Positions 9,681 to 20,484 of a DNA stretch of 57,353 bases are shown here, piece after piece (position 1 is the stretch's first letter; each line of letters begins with the position of its first letter). Source of the stretch: Galdieria sulphuraria (lineage: Eukaryota; Rhodophyta; Bangiophyceae; Galdieriales; Galdieriaceae); NCBI RefSeq assembly GCF_000341285.1, contig NW_005178409.1, forward strand, positions 1 through 57,353. The letters are read 5' to 3'. The position numbers were made by a program, and so were the translations under genes. The notes beneath the pieces were generated by a model. That model did not search any database. It was not told the DNA's origin and was given only the letters and a program-made list of their open reading frames with translations.

Positions 9681-12251
9681 TTAACCGGAGAAACGATCGG
9701 GCAAATCAAATACCAGTTTAATCAATCGATTGGACAACTTTTCTGCCAAACCAAAAGATAACTGAAAACCAAATCGTCTTCCTTCCGCATGCATTACCCA
9801 CTTGCGAACCAATTCAGCTATCTGTGATGGTTCTAAACCTCGACTGCGAATTAAAATGGCCAAAATTTTCATAGTGACTTCCATAGAACGAGTCAATTGA
9901 GGTTCAGAAGATGTGTCATTCTCCAAATGACGAGAATGGCTACTAAACATGTTCCCTTTCAAAATAGGAATATCCAGCCTTGATATATTTCGAATAAACA
10001 ATTGCCGATAATACAATACAATATCCAAAAATAACTGATCCACAGCTGTAGTTATATCTTCCACTAAATGTGAGCGAATATCTCTCGCTTTGTTTCCCAA
10101 TAGAAAGTCACTCAACAAGTCAAGTGCTGCTCCAATGTCATATTCAGGTTTCGTACTTGCAGACTCTACAAGGCTCTCTAGTCGACTCCAACGAGGTCTA
10201 CCATCTTTAAATATCAAATCACGAAGAGCATCCTGCAACTCAGGAGAGGGATCTGTCAATAGCCTCGCTGCAATATATGGATAAGCTTCATTAAGAATTT
10301 TAAAATTGCGATCAACTTGAATGGCAACGCCTTCCAATACTCCCAAACAACGTATAATGGCAGTATAATATGCTGGTAACCGAAATGGAAAGCGATACAT
10401 AACAGAACCAAGTTTATCAATTACCGACTTGAAATTGAGTTCTCCAACCGAAGCTCCTAAAACATCTGGTAATGCACGATTCAGTGCTTCTACAATAGGA
10501 TCCAAATGAGTGTCTTCCGGAAGAAATCCTAAGCGTACATAAAGTCGAGCCAAGGAACGAAAATCGCGATTAACCATATGCACAACAGCTTCAATAATTC
10601 CATAACGCTGAGCTGGTTTCAACTCTGACATCATTCCAAAATCTAAGTAGCACAGTTTCCCATCCTTTGTTGCCATCAGGTTTCCACCGTGAGGATCCGC
10701 ATGAAAGTAACCAACCTCCAACATTTGTTTCAGTGAGCAACGCACCATTGTCTCAACCAAACGTGAAGCGTCCATTCCGTACTTGTCCGTATCGGTCAAT
10801 CGTGTTCCGTCAACCCACTCCATAGTCAAGACTTTGTCTCGAGTATATTCCCAATAAACTTTTGGTACATATACATATGGAATACTTGAATATAACTGTC
10901 TAAATCTTTCTCCATTTCTAGCTTCAGATATGTAGTCTATCTCTTCATAAATGAGCTTTCCAAATTCTTCAATAATGGATTGCAAATTGATATCTCTTCT
11001 TAACATTTTCAATGCCTTGCTTAGTGTTCCACTCAACTGACGGAGAATATAAATATCCAGAGCAATTATCTTCTCACATTCTGGTCGCTGCACTTTTACT
11101 GCAACTGCTTCTCCATTTCTCAAATATGCCTTGTATACTTGGCCAATAGATGCGACTGCTACCGGTTCCGGTTCAATCTTTACAAATATCTCTGAAACTG
11201 GTTTCTTCAGTTGACTCTCTATTAACGAAAATGCTACTTCGTTTGGAAAAGGAGGAAGGCGATCCTGAAGCTTTTGCAATTCTTCTAAATATTCAGGAGG
11301 AAGCAAGTCTGGCCTAGATGAAAGTGCTTGGCCACCTTTGATAAACGCTGGTCCTAGACTGGCAATAATACTAAGAAACTCTTTGGCCCTCTTCCGACGG
11401 TTCCGCTTTTCTACACCACGTTGCCAGTCCAGAATTACTTTACTAAGAAATAACATAATAGGCACCGTAATTCTTATTTGTCTCTTCCTCACATCCAAGG
11501 ACCGCGTACGGAAGTAAGCAGTAGCTACTACAGGATCATAGCGAGGTCTGACAGAATCAAGAGATTCTCGTAACAACTCGGTTGAAAACACTGTGTTATC
11601 TTTCATGGATATTCCATTAGAGACAGCGGAACTGCCAAGTTTAGGGTCAATGTCACTGAGATGATCGTAACTTCTTTCTGGCCTACTAACTTGTTCAGTT
11701 TTGCTTGCAGCCTTCGACCCTTGCTTCCTCGTCTCTTGTAAGAGTTGCTCTGCTGTCGACAACCTTTCTCGAGTCTCAGTATATGAGAATTGGCTTTTCT
11801 CTGAATCTGAAAATTTCTTCGACTGATAAACGTTTCTGGTATCCATACTCTTCCAAACTCTAGGAAACTTTGTTTGCGTGGTATGTCTCTTGTTTAGATA
11901 GTGGGTTAGTCTGGAAGTCCGTGAACAACTACATCGCTGCGATAATAAGCATGGTATATGAAGAACGCAGTGGCTGCACAGGCATCGATGATTAGGAACT
12001 CGTTGCTTCTTAACCACAAACTGCGATAACAACTTGGTGCAAGTAAATCCCAGTCTGGCTCCGATGATCCTCTCCATTCTGAAATGGGCATGAATCATCG
12101 ATGTTGTTAACTTGTGGAGATTGTTGTTTCTCTTTATATTTGATGCATTCCAACTCAGCAAGTGGAGATTACTAGCTTTCAAAATGAAAGGGAGACAATC
12201 AAGCCCTAGATAGGACTTTTTTGAGTATGGGTTGTGGTTGGTTATTTGCAT
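9681..12251 (-). CDS. ABC1/COQ8-family atypical kinase, single exon
   Basis: Member of the ABC1K (UbiB/COQ8/ADCK) family, atypical kinase-like ATPases linked to isoprenoid-quinone metabolism in mitochondria and plastids. The 856-residue frame has no intron. Family motifs are in order: KGGQALSSR (KxGQ), the Ala-rich loop AVASIGQVY, AVKVQRP with the ATP lysine, EEIDYISEARNGERF, MEWVDGTRLTD, HADPHGGNL (catalytic loop) and YLDFGMM (DFG). A variable N-terminus of about 250 residues, rich in Arg and Ser, suits plastid import; the first Met (12251) is used, though later Mets (e.g. in IHAHFRMERI) are possible. Length and motifs fit plastid ABC1K proteins better than mitochondrial COQ8; substrate unknown. 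Divergent from the PIN-PhoH gene across 272 bp. Confidence 0.93.
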   Translation of the reverse strand: MQITNHNPYSKKSYLGLDCLPFILKASNLHLLSWNASNIKRNNNLHKLTTSMIHAHFRMERIIGARLGFTCTKLLSQFVVKKQRVPNHRCLCSHCVLHIPCLLSQRCSCSRTSRLTHYLNKRHTTQTKFPRVWKSMDTRNVYQSKKFSDSEKSQFSYTETRERLSTAEQLLQETRKQGSKAASKTEQVSRPERSYDHLSDIDPKLGSSAVSNGISMKDNTVFSTELLRESLDSVRPRYDPVVATAYFRTRSLDVRKRQIRITVPIMLFLSKVILDWQRGVEKRNRRKRAKEFLSIIASLGPAFIKGGQALSSRPDLLPPEYLEELQKLQDRLPPFPNEVAFSLIESQLKKPVSEIFVKIEPEPVAVASIGQVYKAYLRNGEAVAVKVQRPECEKIIALDIYILRQLSGTLSKALKMLRRDINLQSIIEEFGKLIYEEIDYISEARNGERFRQLYSSIPYVYVPKVYWEYTRDKVLTMEWVDGTRLTDTDKYGMDASRLVETMVRCSLKQMLEVGYFHADPHGGNLMATKDGKLCYLDFGMMSELKPAQRYGIIEAVVHMVNRDFRSLARLYVRLGFLPEDTHLDPIVEALNRALPDVLGASVGELNFKSVIDKLGSVMYRFPFRLPAYYTAIIRCLGVLEGVAIQVDRNFKILNEAYPYIAARLLTDPSPELQDALRDLIFKDGRPRWSRLESLVESASTKPEYDIGAALDLLSDFLLGNKARDIRSHLVEDITTAVDQLFLDIVLYYRQLFIRNISRLDIPILKGNMFSSHSRHLENDTSSEPQLTRSMEVTMKILAILIRSRGLEPSQIAELVRKWVMHAEGRRFGFQLSFGLAEKLSNRLIKLVFDLPDRFSG

Positions 12252-12523
12252 TTCCCTGATAAGAGTACATTGGTCTGTGGAATAGATACGGATACATTCC
12301 TATCAAGAGAAGTAGCTCTTCAAAGTAACTGCGGTAAAGAATAAAGACTTGCTTCAATTATAGAATAATCCTTGGTCTCCATTTTGGCGGCATTTTGAAG
12401 AATCCTAAAGAGATGCGATTTGATGTCAACCAAAAATTCCATTTTTGAGTCATCCTCTTCTTCGCTGGAACAAATTTCTCATCTGTTATGACGGTTTGTA
12501 AGCAACACTTTACTTGAAAACTC

Positions 12524-14829
12524 ATGCAAGCAAAGGAAAGAGCGCTTTCGTTTCTCTCATTATCTTTTTGTAGAAGAGTTTATGGAAGTTGGCAGCACGT
12601 ACAAACAAAATATGGAGTCTCTTGTCCACAGACCTTATACAGAATTCCTTGTCTACGCTTCTATTCCTTGAGGCTTCAAAAGTTAGAACCCAAAAAGAGG
12701 CCCAGACTAGTGACTACGCTATCAAAGTGTTTTACTGGCTACAAGATTTTACAGCGTGCCTCCTTAACAGGCCACAGCAGCAAGGGAAAGAATTCACAGA
12801 AGAAGCACTCTGACAACTATTATGACGATGACGAACTTTCGTTTGGCGGTGGTAAGAACATTCGTCCAAGAGACCCAGAGGAGATTATTTTCGATTCCTT
12901 GTCTTATGACTTAGAAAGTTGGAATTGTCCAAAAATAGAAAGGAAAAAATCATTGTCCAGTTTGCAACTTGATAGCTCGAATGCAAGTGAAGAATCTGAA
13001 TCTCAAAGTGGTTCCAGTTCAGTTGGAGGTAAAGATATCTGTTCGAACCATGTTGTTTTGGAATATTCTCCAAATGGAGTACATACTCCCCAAGCTGAGG
13101 TTCCAGTTCAAACCAAGAAGACTTTATCAAAACTATATATTTTGGATACTAATGTTATTTTGCATGATTCTTCTTGCATTTATAAGTTTGGAACAGCTGA
13201 TATTTGTATTCCTATAATAGTTCTAGAAGAGTTGGACAAGTTTAAGCGTGGAAATGAAGAGCTAAACAGACATGCCAGAGAATTTTTACGAATTTTGGAT
13301 GATTTGGCTAGTCAGAACTCGGAAACAAATTTGGAAGCTCTTGTATCTTCCAAGTGGACCGACTCTAACAGTTTTCCAATTCCAAGACCGGAGACTGAAT
13401 CTGACAGTAACATTCATACTGAAAATCAGGTAGACCAAAAGCATCCACGCTCGGATTGTTTGTCACAAGAGGGATTTCCATTAGGTGAAAGTCTTGGAAG
13501 GATTCATATAGGAATTGCGCCAAGAAGTCCAGTTATTGAGGCGAGATTTTTCTATGACTCTCCTGACCACCGAATTCTTGGTTTAATGCATCAGCTTACA
13601 AAGGATAGAGCCACAGCTTCCATAAAAGCCCACTTTGGTAATTTCGTGGACTTGAATGAAGCTTCAATATCCCTGATGGAGCGAGGCATCATTCCGAGGC
13701 TGACTTCACAAGATAGACTCAACCAAGAGATTTGTGAAATGTTTTTAATGGCATGCCAAGATACCATTCTAGTCACGAAGGATACCAATTTGAGAATGAA
13801 AGCAAGAGCGTTGGGTTTGAAGACGGAAGATTATGTAACTGACAGAATAATGACCAATCTGAAGGATTTGTATTGTGGGAAACGAGTCGTCGAAAATATC
13901 CCTTCTGATATTATTTCTTCGTTTTATGAAAGTCCCTATTATGTTGAGAAAGAAGTTTTGGAAAAATTTGTAAGCAACCCAATTATGAACGAAAATTTTA
14001 TTCTAAGGAATGGGTCCAAATCGGCGCTTGCCTGCTTTTCCTATCATCCATTGTGTGGGACTTTTGTATTCCAGCGTGTAGAAAAGAAATCAGCTTTTCG
14101 TATTCACCCTCGTAATGCAGAGCAAGCTTTTGCATTGCATGCCTTATTGGACAAGAAGATTTTATTGGTTACTATCAGTGGTAATCCTGGAACTGGAAAG
14201 ACTCTTTTGGCATTAGCTGCCGCCTTAGAACAGCATCAAGACTATCGTCAGATATACTTGTCTCGTCCCATTGTACCTTTGAGGTAATTTTATACTGTTT
14301 CATACCAGATACTCTATTGCTAATAGTAATTTTGTCGGGAATGGACAGCAATCGTGATATCGGCTATCTTCCGGGAACAGTAGATTCGAAAATTGAGCCT
14401 TACATGCAACCTTTGTTTGACAATTTGGGTGTAATTAAGTCGGTGAACAGTAACAAAGACGACTGTAAAGTAGTTTCTAGTCCATCTTCTATGAAGGAAC
14501 TCCTACAAGTAGTTGAAACAGAAAAATTGAAAATTACACCGCTGACGTTTATTCGAGGGCGGAGTTTTTACAACTCCTTTTTTATTGTGGATGAAGCTCA
14601 AAATTTAACTCCCCATGAAGTGAAGACTATTATTACGAGAGCTGGCGAAGGCACAAAGATTGTGTTTACAGGTGATGTGCATCAAATTGACAATCCTTAT
14701 GTTGATGTGCGCAGCAATGGTCTTAGTTATCTTATTGAGAGGATGAAAGGACAGCCATTATTTGCGCACATTTCTTTGGAAAAGGGAGAAAGAAGTGAGC
14801 TTTCCAAAATTGCCAGTGATTTATTGTAA
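12524..14829 (+). CDS. PIN domain - PhoH ATPase fusion (PhoH2/YlaK type)
   Basis: Exon 1 is 12524-14283, exon 2 is 14349-14829, giving 746 residues. A leader of about 200 residues with basic, Ser-rich sequence is followed by a PIN nuclease domain ([25 protein letters not shown], later [17 protein letters not shown] with the acidic residues), then a PhoH/RecA-like ATPase: Walker [17 protein letters not shown] joined across the intron to [14 protein letters not shown], and Walker [12 protein letters not shown], ending with [12 protein letters not shown]. Bacterial PhoH2 proteins of this layout are RNA helicase/ribonucleases. The leader suggests an organelle. The acceptor at 14347-14348 was chosen because it restores the conserved sequence; the nearer AG does not. 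Function in algae is inference. Confidence 0.9.
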
Positions 14830-15115
14830 ATAGAAGCTAGAGAATTGTTTGGTTGTGGTCTCTTTGGATGTCCAAAAAGAGGTATTTTTCATTTGTCTAT
14901 TTGTAAGCTGGATAAGATACAATGATGTCGACGAACACTCTGTATGTTCAACATAATAGTTTTATATTTTTTTGTGTGGCATATAAAAATTTGAAATTTT
15001 GCCCATTTTCTATATCCTTCCTTTCTTGGAGTTCCACTGACACATCCAGATATAGCGGCTCGTTTTTTATTGTATTTGGGTGTTTGTCTCGGGAAGACAG
15101 CAGTTGGTGTCTGAC

Positions 15116-16210
15116 ATGAGTTCTCAGGTGTTGGATATCGGCGAGAGAGAAGAAGCGATCACTATTGTACACTGTGCAACAAAGCGACTTCGTCAAATTT
15201 TCAAGTACATAGATAGAAAGTTGGAGAAAGAGGAACCAGGTTTTCATGAGTTTCAAAAAACGTGGCGCGCGGCAAAGTCGTTGACCCAGAAAGTTTCACC
15301 ACATCCCAGTCGGGAATGGTTGAACAAGTTTGGAGAATACTTGAGTTCCGATAGTTTGGAAGATTCTACCAGTGAGAGTGGTGAAGAGGGCATTGGAGAA
15401 TCAGATGTAGATAGCGTAGAATTGGTTGAAAGACCTCCTATCTGGATATTGCAAACAGGTGCAAGTGTATATGACAGCGAAGAAGTAGTGGATGAACGTG
15501 ATGACTATTCAGCAGCTCAAGAGGTTGAAAAAGAGGAGGACCGTGTTTTGTCGAAGGCAACAGTAGATGACCAACAGCTCGTGTCTAGTCTTATAGATGA
15601 CACTGACTCTCAAGTGGATTGGCCGTCGAATAGTTGGAAGAACATCGATTCTGTTGTTCTTCAGGCTGTTCGAGCTATGCCAGGAGGTTTTTCTTTATCA
15701 CCTGCTGCTTTTCGTTTTCTTTGTGAACAAGTAACAGCCATATGTATAGCAGCCAATAGAGCTCATGGCAAACTCTGTTCTTTTCAAGAAGATGAAAGTC
15801 AAGTGTCTACTAGTGCGTTGCCTTGGGAATGTACGCTTGAATTGTGTTTGGCTATGACTGGTGTTCCTATTGGTGAACAAACTCTTGACAAAGTCAAATG
15901 TAGAATGAATCGTATATTGTCTGACAAAAAGCATCGTAAAGCTGCAAATGAACGACGCAAGTTGAGAGTACTGCTGATGAGTGTACTGCACCCTCGTTAT
16001 CGTAACAACGTTGCACGACTTGTAGCAATGGTCGATGTCATTTTTGAACATTTTGGTTGTCTCCAGCGTTTATTTGATGCAACACTAGAAGAGCTAGCAA
16101 CTATTCCGGGAGTAGGACCTAGAAACTTGGAATTGCTGCACTCATGGAAGCAATCTTTAAAAGCTAAACTTGACGACCTTCCAGACACTAGTTCCCCTTC
16201 CCAATTGTAA
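15116..16210 (+). CDS. Unknown protein with C-terminal helix-hairpin-helix
   Basis: 364 residues from ATG 15116; no family recognised. Residues ~85-170 are very acidic and low in complexity. The C-terminal third is helical and basic, and ends with a helix-hairpin-helix motif (LEELATIPGVGPRNLELL) of the kind used for non-specific DNA or RNA backbone contact in repair and recombination proteins. A role on nucleic acids is therefore likely, but no catalytic motif is visible. An upstream exon cannot be excluded, since the frame stays open for 36 nt before the ATG. The gene is convergent with the PP2C gene, 94 bp between stops. The 286 bp upstream of it hold nothing else I can support. Confidence 0.6.
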   Translation: MSSQVLDIGEREEAITIVHCATKRLRQIFKYIDRKLEKEEPGFHEFQKTWRAAKSLTQKVSPHPSREWLNKFGEYLSSDSLEDSTSESGEEGIGESDVDSVELVERPPIWILQTGASVYDSEEVVDERDDYSAAQEVEKEEDRVLSKATVDDQQLVSSLIDDTDSQVDWPSNSWKNIDSVVLQAVRAMPGGFSLSPAAFRFLCEQVTAICIAANRAHGKLCSFQEDESQVSTSALPWECTLELCLAMTGVPIGEQTLDKVKCRMNRILSDKKHRKAANERRKLRVLLMSVLHPRYRNNVARLVAMVDVIFEHFGCLQRLFDATLEELATIPGVGPRNLELLHSWKQSLKAKLDDLPDTSSPSQL

Positions 16211-16304
16211 AGAAAAGTCAAAAAGACGTCGTAGTAATATCCAATCAATTACTTAACATCCACAATATAAACGATAACAAATGAAATACAGAAACAAAAA
16301 AATA

Positions 16305-17637
16305 TTAAGAAAATAAAGCAAATATCACTGTACAGTCATCAAATGGTCCATCTTCCTCTGCCAATTGAAGAAGCTGTCTACATGCATCCTTTGTGCAACA
16401 CAAATTACTGGATTGCAATATGAAAAGTGAAAGTTACACAATGAATACAAACTTACTTGGATATAATATCAACAATATTTTGAGGAGACAACTTGCGGTC
16501 ATGTGAGTCCCAAAGGCCATCTGAGGCAATAATCAGAAACTTGTCACAAGGACCTAAAACAAGATGGTTGGTAAAAGGATCCGCCAAGACTCCACAAGCT
16601 CTCATATCTAAGTCTCCCAAAGTTCGTGTCAAGTTCAGAGCTCCTCCTTCGCCCAATCGGCTGACAATGTATTCTCCGTCAATGATGGCATCAGTTGCTT
16701 CTACTCTCGAGCGCTCTTCCAAACTTTCCAAACGGTGAGAAGCAGTGACAAAATATCCCTCCCAATAAAAATCACTCTTCTCTTCCTCAGAAAGACATTC
16801 TCTCACGGAAGCTGAAGGTTCCATTTTCAAGCACTCTCTTCCCTGTGGTATACAGCGTCCCAATACCACACCTGAGTCTCCAACGTTGCTGACGTATACT
16901 TCATCCTCAGAAATCAAGACAACTGTTGCAGTAGTTCCCGAATTCGCTCCATAAGGAGAAGAGTCCAGTACTGTAGCTGCATGCCTAAAAGCCAACTCAA
17001 GTGCAAACTTCGGGGGCGTGCCTCTTTGAAGTTGTTCGCTTAAAAAAGGAAGCAGACAATCGGCAACAATTTCAGCAGCATCTCCTCCGTACATACCATG
17101 TCCATCAAATACTCCAAAGGCATAAGACAGAGGCGGTATAAACAAGGAAGAATATCGGTCTTGGTTCGGTTGTCCCAAACGTTTATGGTTGGTGCCACAA
17201 AGCGACGCGCAAGAAAAGGAAAGTGAGCGAACGTGGGAGTTGAGACAGTTACTCCTACAAACTACAACATTATTATCGTCTTCAGTACCGGGAAACCAAT
17301 TTTCCTGGTCTTTTGTAAAGGTTCGCTGTAGAGGATGAACGAATTCATCACTTTCCGAGACAGCACAATTGTGACAACGAGAATGAAAAACCTGTGAGTT
17401 TTCTTGAACTTGTTCTCTTCCCCTCAAATAGAAACTGTATTGGTTACAAGTCAAAGACCTCGATATTACTGCAACTTGGTCTTCTTGTTCCAAACTACTC
17501 ATCACAACATGTAAACGACATGAGCGGCCGCCACAAATGCACAATACATCCAACTGGAGGGAATTAGGTTGTCTGCATTTCTTTGGGCGCCACAAGATGT
17601 TATGGACCGAAGACTTTGCCAGACAACTCAACATCAA
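16305..17637 (-). CDS. PP2C-type protein phosphatase
   Basis: Mg/Mn-dependent Ser/Thr phosphatase. Exon 1 is 16457-17637, intron 16408-16456, exon 2 is 16305-16407; the join restores the family C-terminus DDCTVIFALFS. Motifs in order: QDRYSS, FGVFDGHGMYGG (metal-binding Asp and Gly), SGTTATVVL, VGDSGVVLG, LTRTLGDLD and IIASDGLWD. The N-terminal 150 residues are variable, rich in Cys and Ser. Length from the first Met is 427; a later Met at about 17502 (MSSLEQEDQ) is equally plausible and would leave room for a 5' exon of the divergent neighbour. Its pathway cannot be told from sequence; no regulatory domain is visible. Confidence 0.9.
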
Positions 17638-17825
17638 AGCTATTTTGGCAATCTTGAATAGTTTGTTTCAGAACCATGGGCGTTTTAATAATTATAGTGA
17701 TGAAGTACTACTGCTATTGGAATTTCCTGTTTGTGTGTTTTTGGAAAATGCAGTAGAAAACTTCTTTGAAGAGGTACCACACTGAGGAGAGCTTTTCGAG
17801 TACTCTTTAACGTTTGCACTTTTAG

Positions 17826-18597
17826 TTTGCACAAAGTGCCCGAGCAGTCTGTGAACAAAGTGGTAGAACGGTAGGGAATTGGTTCGATATTGATTTTGTC
17901 TTGGAGAAATTGTTTGGGAAGCGACTCGATGTCTCAGATTTGTTACAGTTGGCTCAGCGTGTGAGTACAGGAAAGCATCCTGTTTATAAAAGAAAGCGAA
18001 TTCCTGCCAATACTTTGGCCTTTGAAGAAAGAGATGGTCTTAGTGAGTGGACCCCGAGAGAAAGATGGATGCCACCGTTGCCGCCTCAGTATACGTATAG
18101 ATCACATCAAATTTATTATCCAACACGTATACTTAGACTGGAAGAGGATAGACAAGCGTTTTTGGAGCAGAAGCTTGAGGTTTGTTAGAAAAAGTGTGTT
18201 ACTGGATACTCTGTTCAACTACAACAGGTTGAAAGACTATTATTGGCTGAAGAGGAATGGACAAATACTGATGTGGCGACTGTATGGTTAGTACAAGTTA
18301 AGTACTGAACTTGTTTTGATTCTTTCATGAACTTCATAGTAACTTGAATACGCTACCTTTCTTCAAGAAGAAGTCTCTAGAGGAGGATAGTTTGGAAGAC
18401 GAAAAGGAGTTGTTAGAGTTCCTTTTCGAAGAGAATATCAAGGAACAGCCTATGGTAAGACTCCAAATAGGTTTTGGAGAGAAAGTCATGTTGACACTTT
18501 TGAATAGAAGGCTACAGAGAATATCAAAGTCGATAGGCAATTGCTGGTACAACGTTTTGAGAGGATAATGAGTGATGTCGATAATTTTATCGAGTAG
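17826..18597 (+). CDS. Unrecognised spliced protein, start not located
   Basis: Exons 17826-18179, 18228-18286, 18340-18454 and 18508-18597 join in phase to at least 205 residues ending at TAG 18597. Base 17826 follows a good acceptor (TTTTAG), so at least one 5' exon is missing from this model. One candidate is the plus-strand frame ending at the GTACCA donor at 17774, which reaches back to an ATG at 17597 and would overlap the PP2C N-terminus head to head. The protein has a basic, Pro-rich middle (WTPRERWMPPLPPQY) and an acidic, coiled-coil-like C-terminal half (KKKSLEEDSLEDEKELLEF). The composition recalls small mitochondrial ribosomal or assembly proteins, but I cannot assign a family. 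Confidence 0.55.
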
Positions 18598-18822
18598 ATT
18601 TAACTTGTATTTGTGTTCTTTGGGTGGTTGTTTAGATTCTGGTGTTCTGTATTTTATGAAGTATTTATTGTTATCATCAGAACGTGTAGCTAATAATCAG
18701 TTTGTTCGCCCAAGGATATTTTCGAATATTCCCTAGTCGTACTTGCTTTTGTGAATAAGTTTTTAACAAAGACATATTTTGTTTCTAAAAGAAATGAATA
18801 CTTGTATTAGAAATAATTATCG

Positions 18823-19620
18823 ATGGAAAAGCTATTGTATTTCGTTGAGGAAATGTCCAATCACGACGATTGGCAGCCAGCTCTATATCGAAACGAGCAC
18901 GCTTTTGTGTTTCAGAACGGTGCTTCACTTGTTGAACTGATGAATCCACAACGTTTTGAACTAGTCCTTGACCTTGGGTGTGGTACAGGTGAATTGACAT
19001 ACAAAGTCTCAAGTTCCGGTTGTTTTGTGATTGGTGTGGATTCTTCTTCAGCAATGACTTATTCTGCCAGAAACTCCTTTCCTGAAATAGAGTTCATAGT
19101 GGCAGATGGTACATTTCTTTGTTTTCGGTCCGTATTGGATTCTGTTTACAGTAATGCCGTTATTCATTGGATTAGCAAACCCTTACGGCTACTAGAAAGT
19201 GTTCACGATTGCCTTTTGCCAGGAAAACCTTTTGTTGCAGAGTTGGGTGGCGAAGGAAACGTAGAGTCCATTACAACTGCGCTTTGTCTAGCAACCGAGC
19301 AACATACGAATAGAAAGTGGGTTCCTACCAAGTGGTACTTTCCAAGGTTAACCCAGTTGGAAAGTTTATTAGGAGAAGCGGGTTTTACTGTCATATTCAG
19401 TACATACTTTGATAGACTCACAAAGTTACAAAATGGTTTTCAAGGATTGAGAAACTGGTTATCTATGTTTTGTCCAGAGTTGTCAAGAAACTATTCAAAA
19501 GAAGAAATGGAAAGAATACTTGAAACTGTGGAGACAGAATTGCGGTCCAAGTTGTTTGATGGAAACTATNGGTATGCAGACTATAAAAGAATTCGCATCG
19601 TTGCTCTACGAAACGAATGA
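18823..19620 (+). CDS. Class I SAM-dependent methyltransferase
   Basis: 265 residues in one exon. Motif I VLDLGCGTGELTYKV, acidic residue GVDSSSAM at the end of beta 2, and ADGTFLCF / SNAVIHWI match the small-molecule methyltransferase group that includes trans-aconitate methyltransferase. Substrate cannot be read from the sequence. One ambiguous base (n at 19570) falls in a codon near the C-terminus. Its stop TGA (19618-19620) overlaps a candidate ATG (19617-19619) of the next gene as ATGA. The first Met (18823) is used; Met at MSNHDDW is a possible later start. Confidence 0.85.
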   Translation: MEKLLYFVEEMSNHDDWQPALYRNEHAFVFQNGASLVELMNPQRFELVLDLGCGTGELTYKVSSSGCFVIGVDSSSAMTYSARNSFPEIEFIVADGTFLCFRSVLDSVYSNAVIHWISKPLRLLESVHDCLLPGKPFVAELGGEGNVESITTALCLATEQHTNRKWVPTKWYFPRLTQLESLLGEAGFTVIFSTYFDRLTKLQNGFQGLRNWLSMFCPELSRNYSKEEMERILETVETELRSKLFDGNYXYADYKRIRIVALRNE

Positions 19621-20484
19621 GAAATTTTCCTATGCGCATTTTGTGTTTGCACGGCTTTCGACAAAATGCCAATAGCTTTCGAAAAAGAACAGGTGCTGTT
19701 CGAAAAGCGCTGGAATCAAAAGTCAACTGTACTTTGGTATATATTGATGCACCCCATGTTGTGGAGCCTGCTGGAGAAATTCTCATCGAAGAGACAGGTA
19801 GGAAACAAACCTCCAAGTCATAATTTCCCTATTGAAGTTTTTAAAAGGCGAACGCAAGTGGATTGGTCCACAACTTGGTTGGTGGAAAGTATGTTCAACT
19901 GCTTAGGATTCGCTTTGTAGTTTATTTTGTGTGATTTAGGCATCCTCTGATGGGAAGCACTATGAGGGTTGGAGAGAAACTGTCGACTATTTGAGAAATG
20001 TGTTTCGTTCTCAGGTATTTTGTATTATTCTCAGCCATATAACAATACTGAAATGTATATGGAATAGGGTCCTTTTGAAGCTATTCTTGGCTTCAGTCAA
20101 GGAGCAGCACTGAGTTCTCTCATCTGTGCTATGAAGGAACGTGCAGTAGAACTAGGCCACGAAGAATTTTCTTGCATTCGTTTTGCTCTTATTTTTTCAG
20201 GTTTCGTTTCCCGTGCTGAGGAACATTTGCCTCTGATAAAGACAACCATCCATACTCCTGCCTTGATCTGTTATGGTAAGGCAGATGACTTGGTGGATGC
20301 TTCTCGAAGCCAGGATCTAGCCCAACTGTTTGCCAATGCCACCATTTTAGAACATGAAGGTGGTCATTTGGTTCCGTCAGGAGCAACCGAAAGGGAACAA
20401 ATCATTCGTTTTGTCTTGCAACACAATGACTATAAGGATGCTTTTACGGAGATAAGACACAATGGAAAGCATTCTAATCTTTGA
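19617..20484 (+). CDS. FSH1/OVCA2-family serine hydrolase
   Basis: Alpha/beta hydrolase with four exons: 19617-19797, 19848-19888, 19940-20014 and 20068-20484. The short 41-nt second exon restores the conserved GPQLGWWK segment. Catalytic triad visible: nucleophile Ser in GFSQGA, Asp in YGKADDLVD, His in EGGHLVP. Family members (yeast FSH1, human OVCA2) are esterases of about 220-240 residues; this one has 237. The first ATG overlaps the upstream methyltransferase stop; the second ATG (19632, MRILCLHGF) is a good alternative because the family usually starts at this beta strand. Either way the two genes lie within a few bases of each other, which would suit a shared transcript. Confidence 0.88.
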
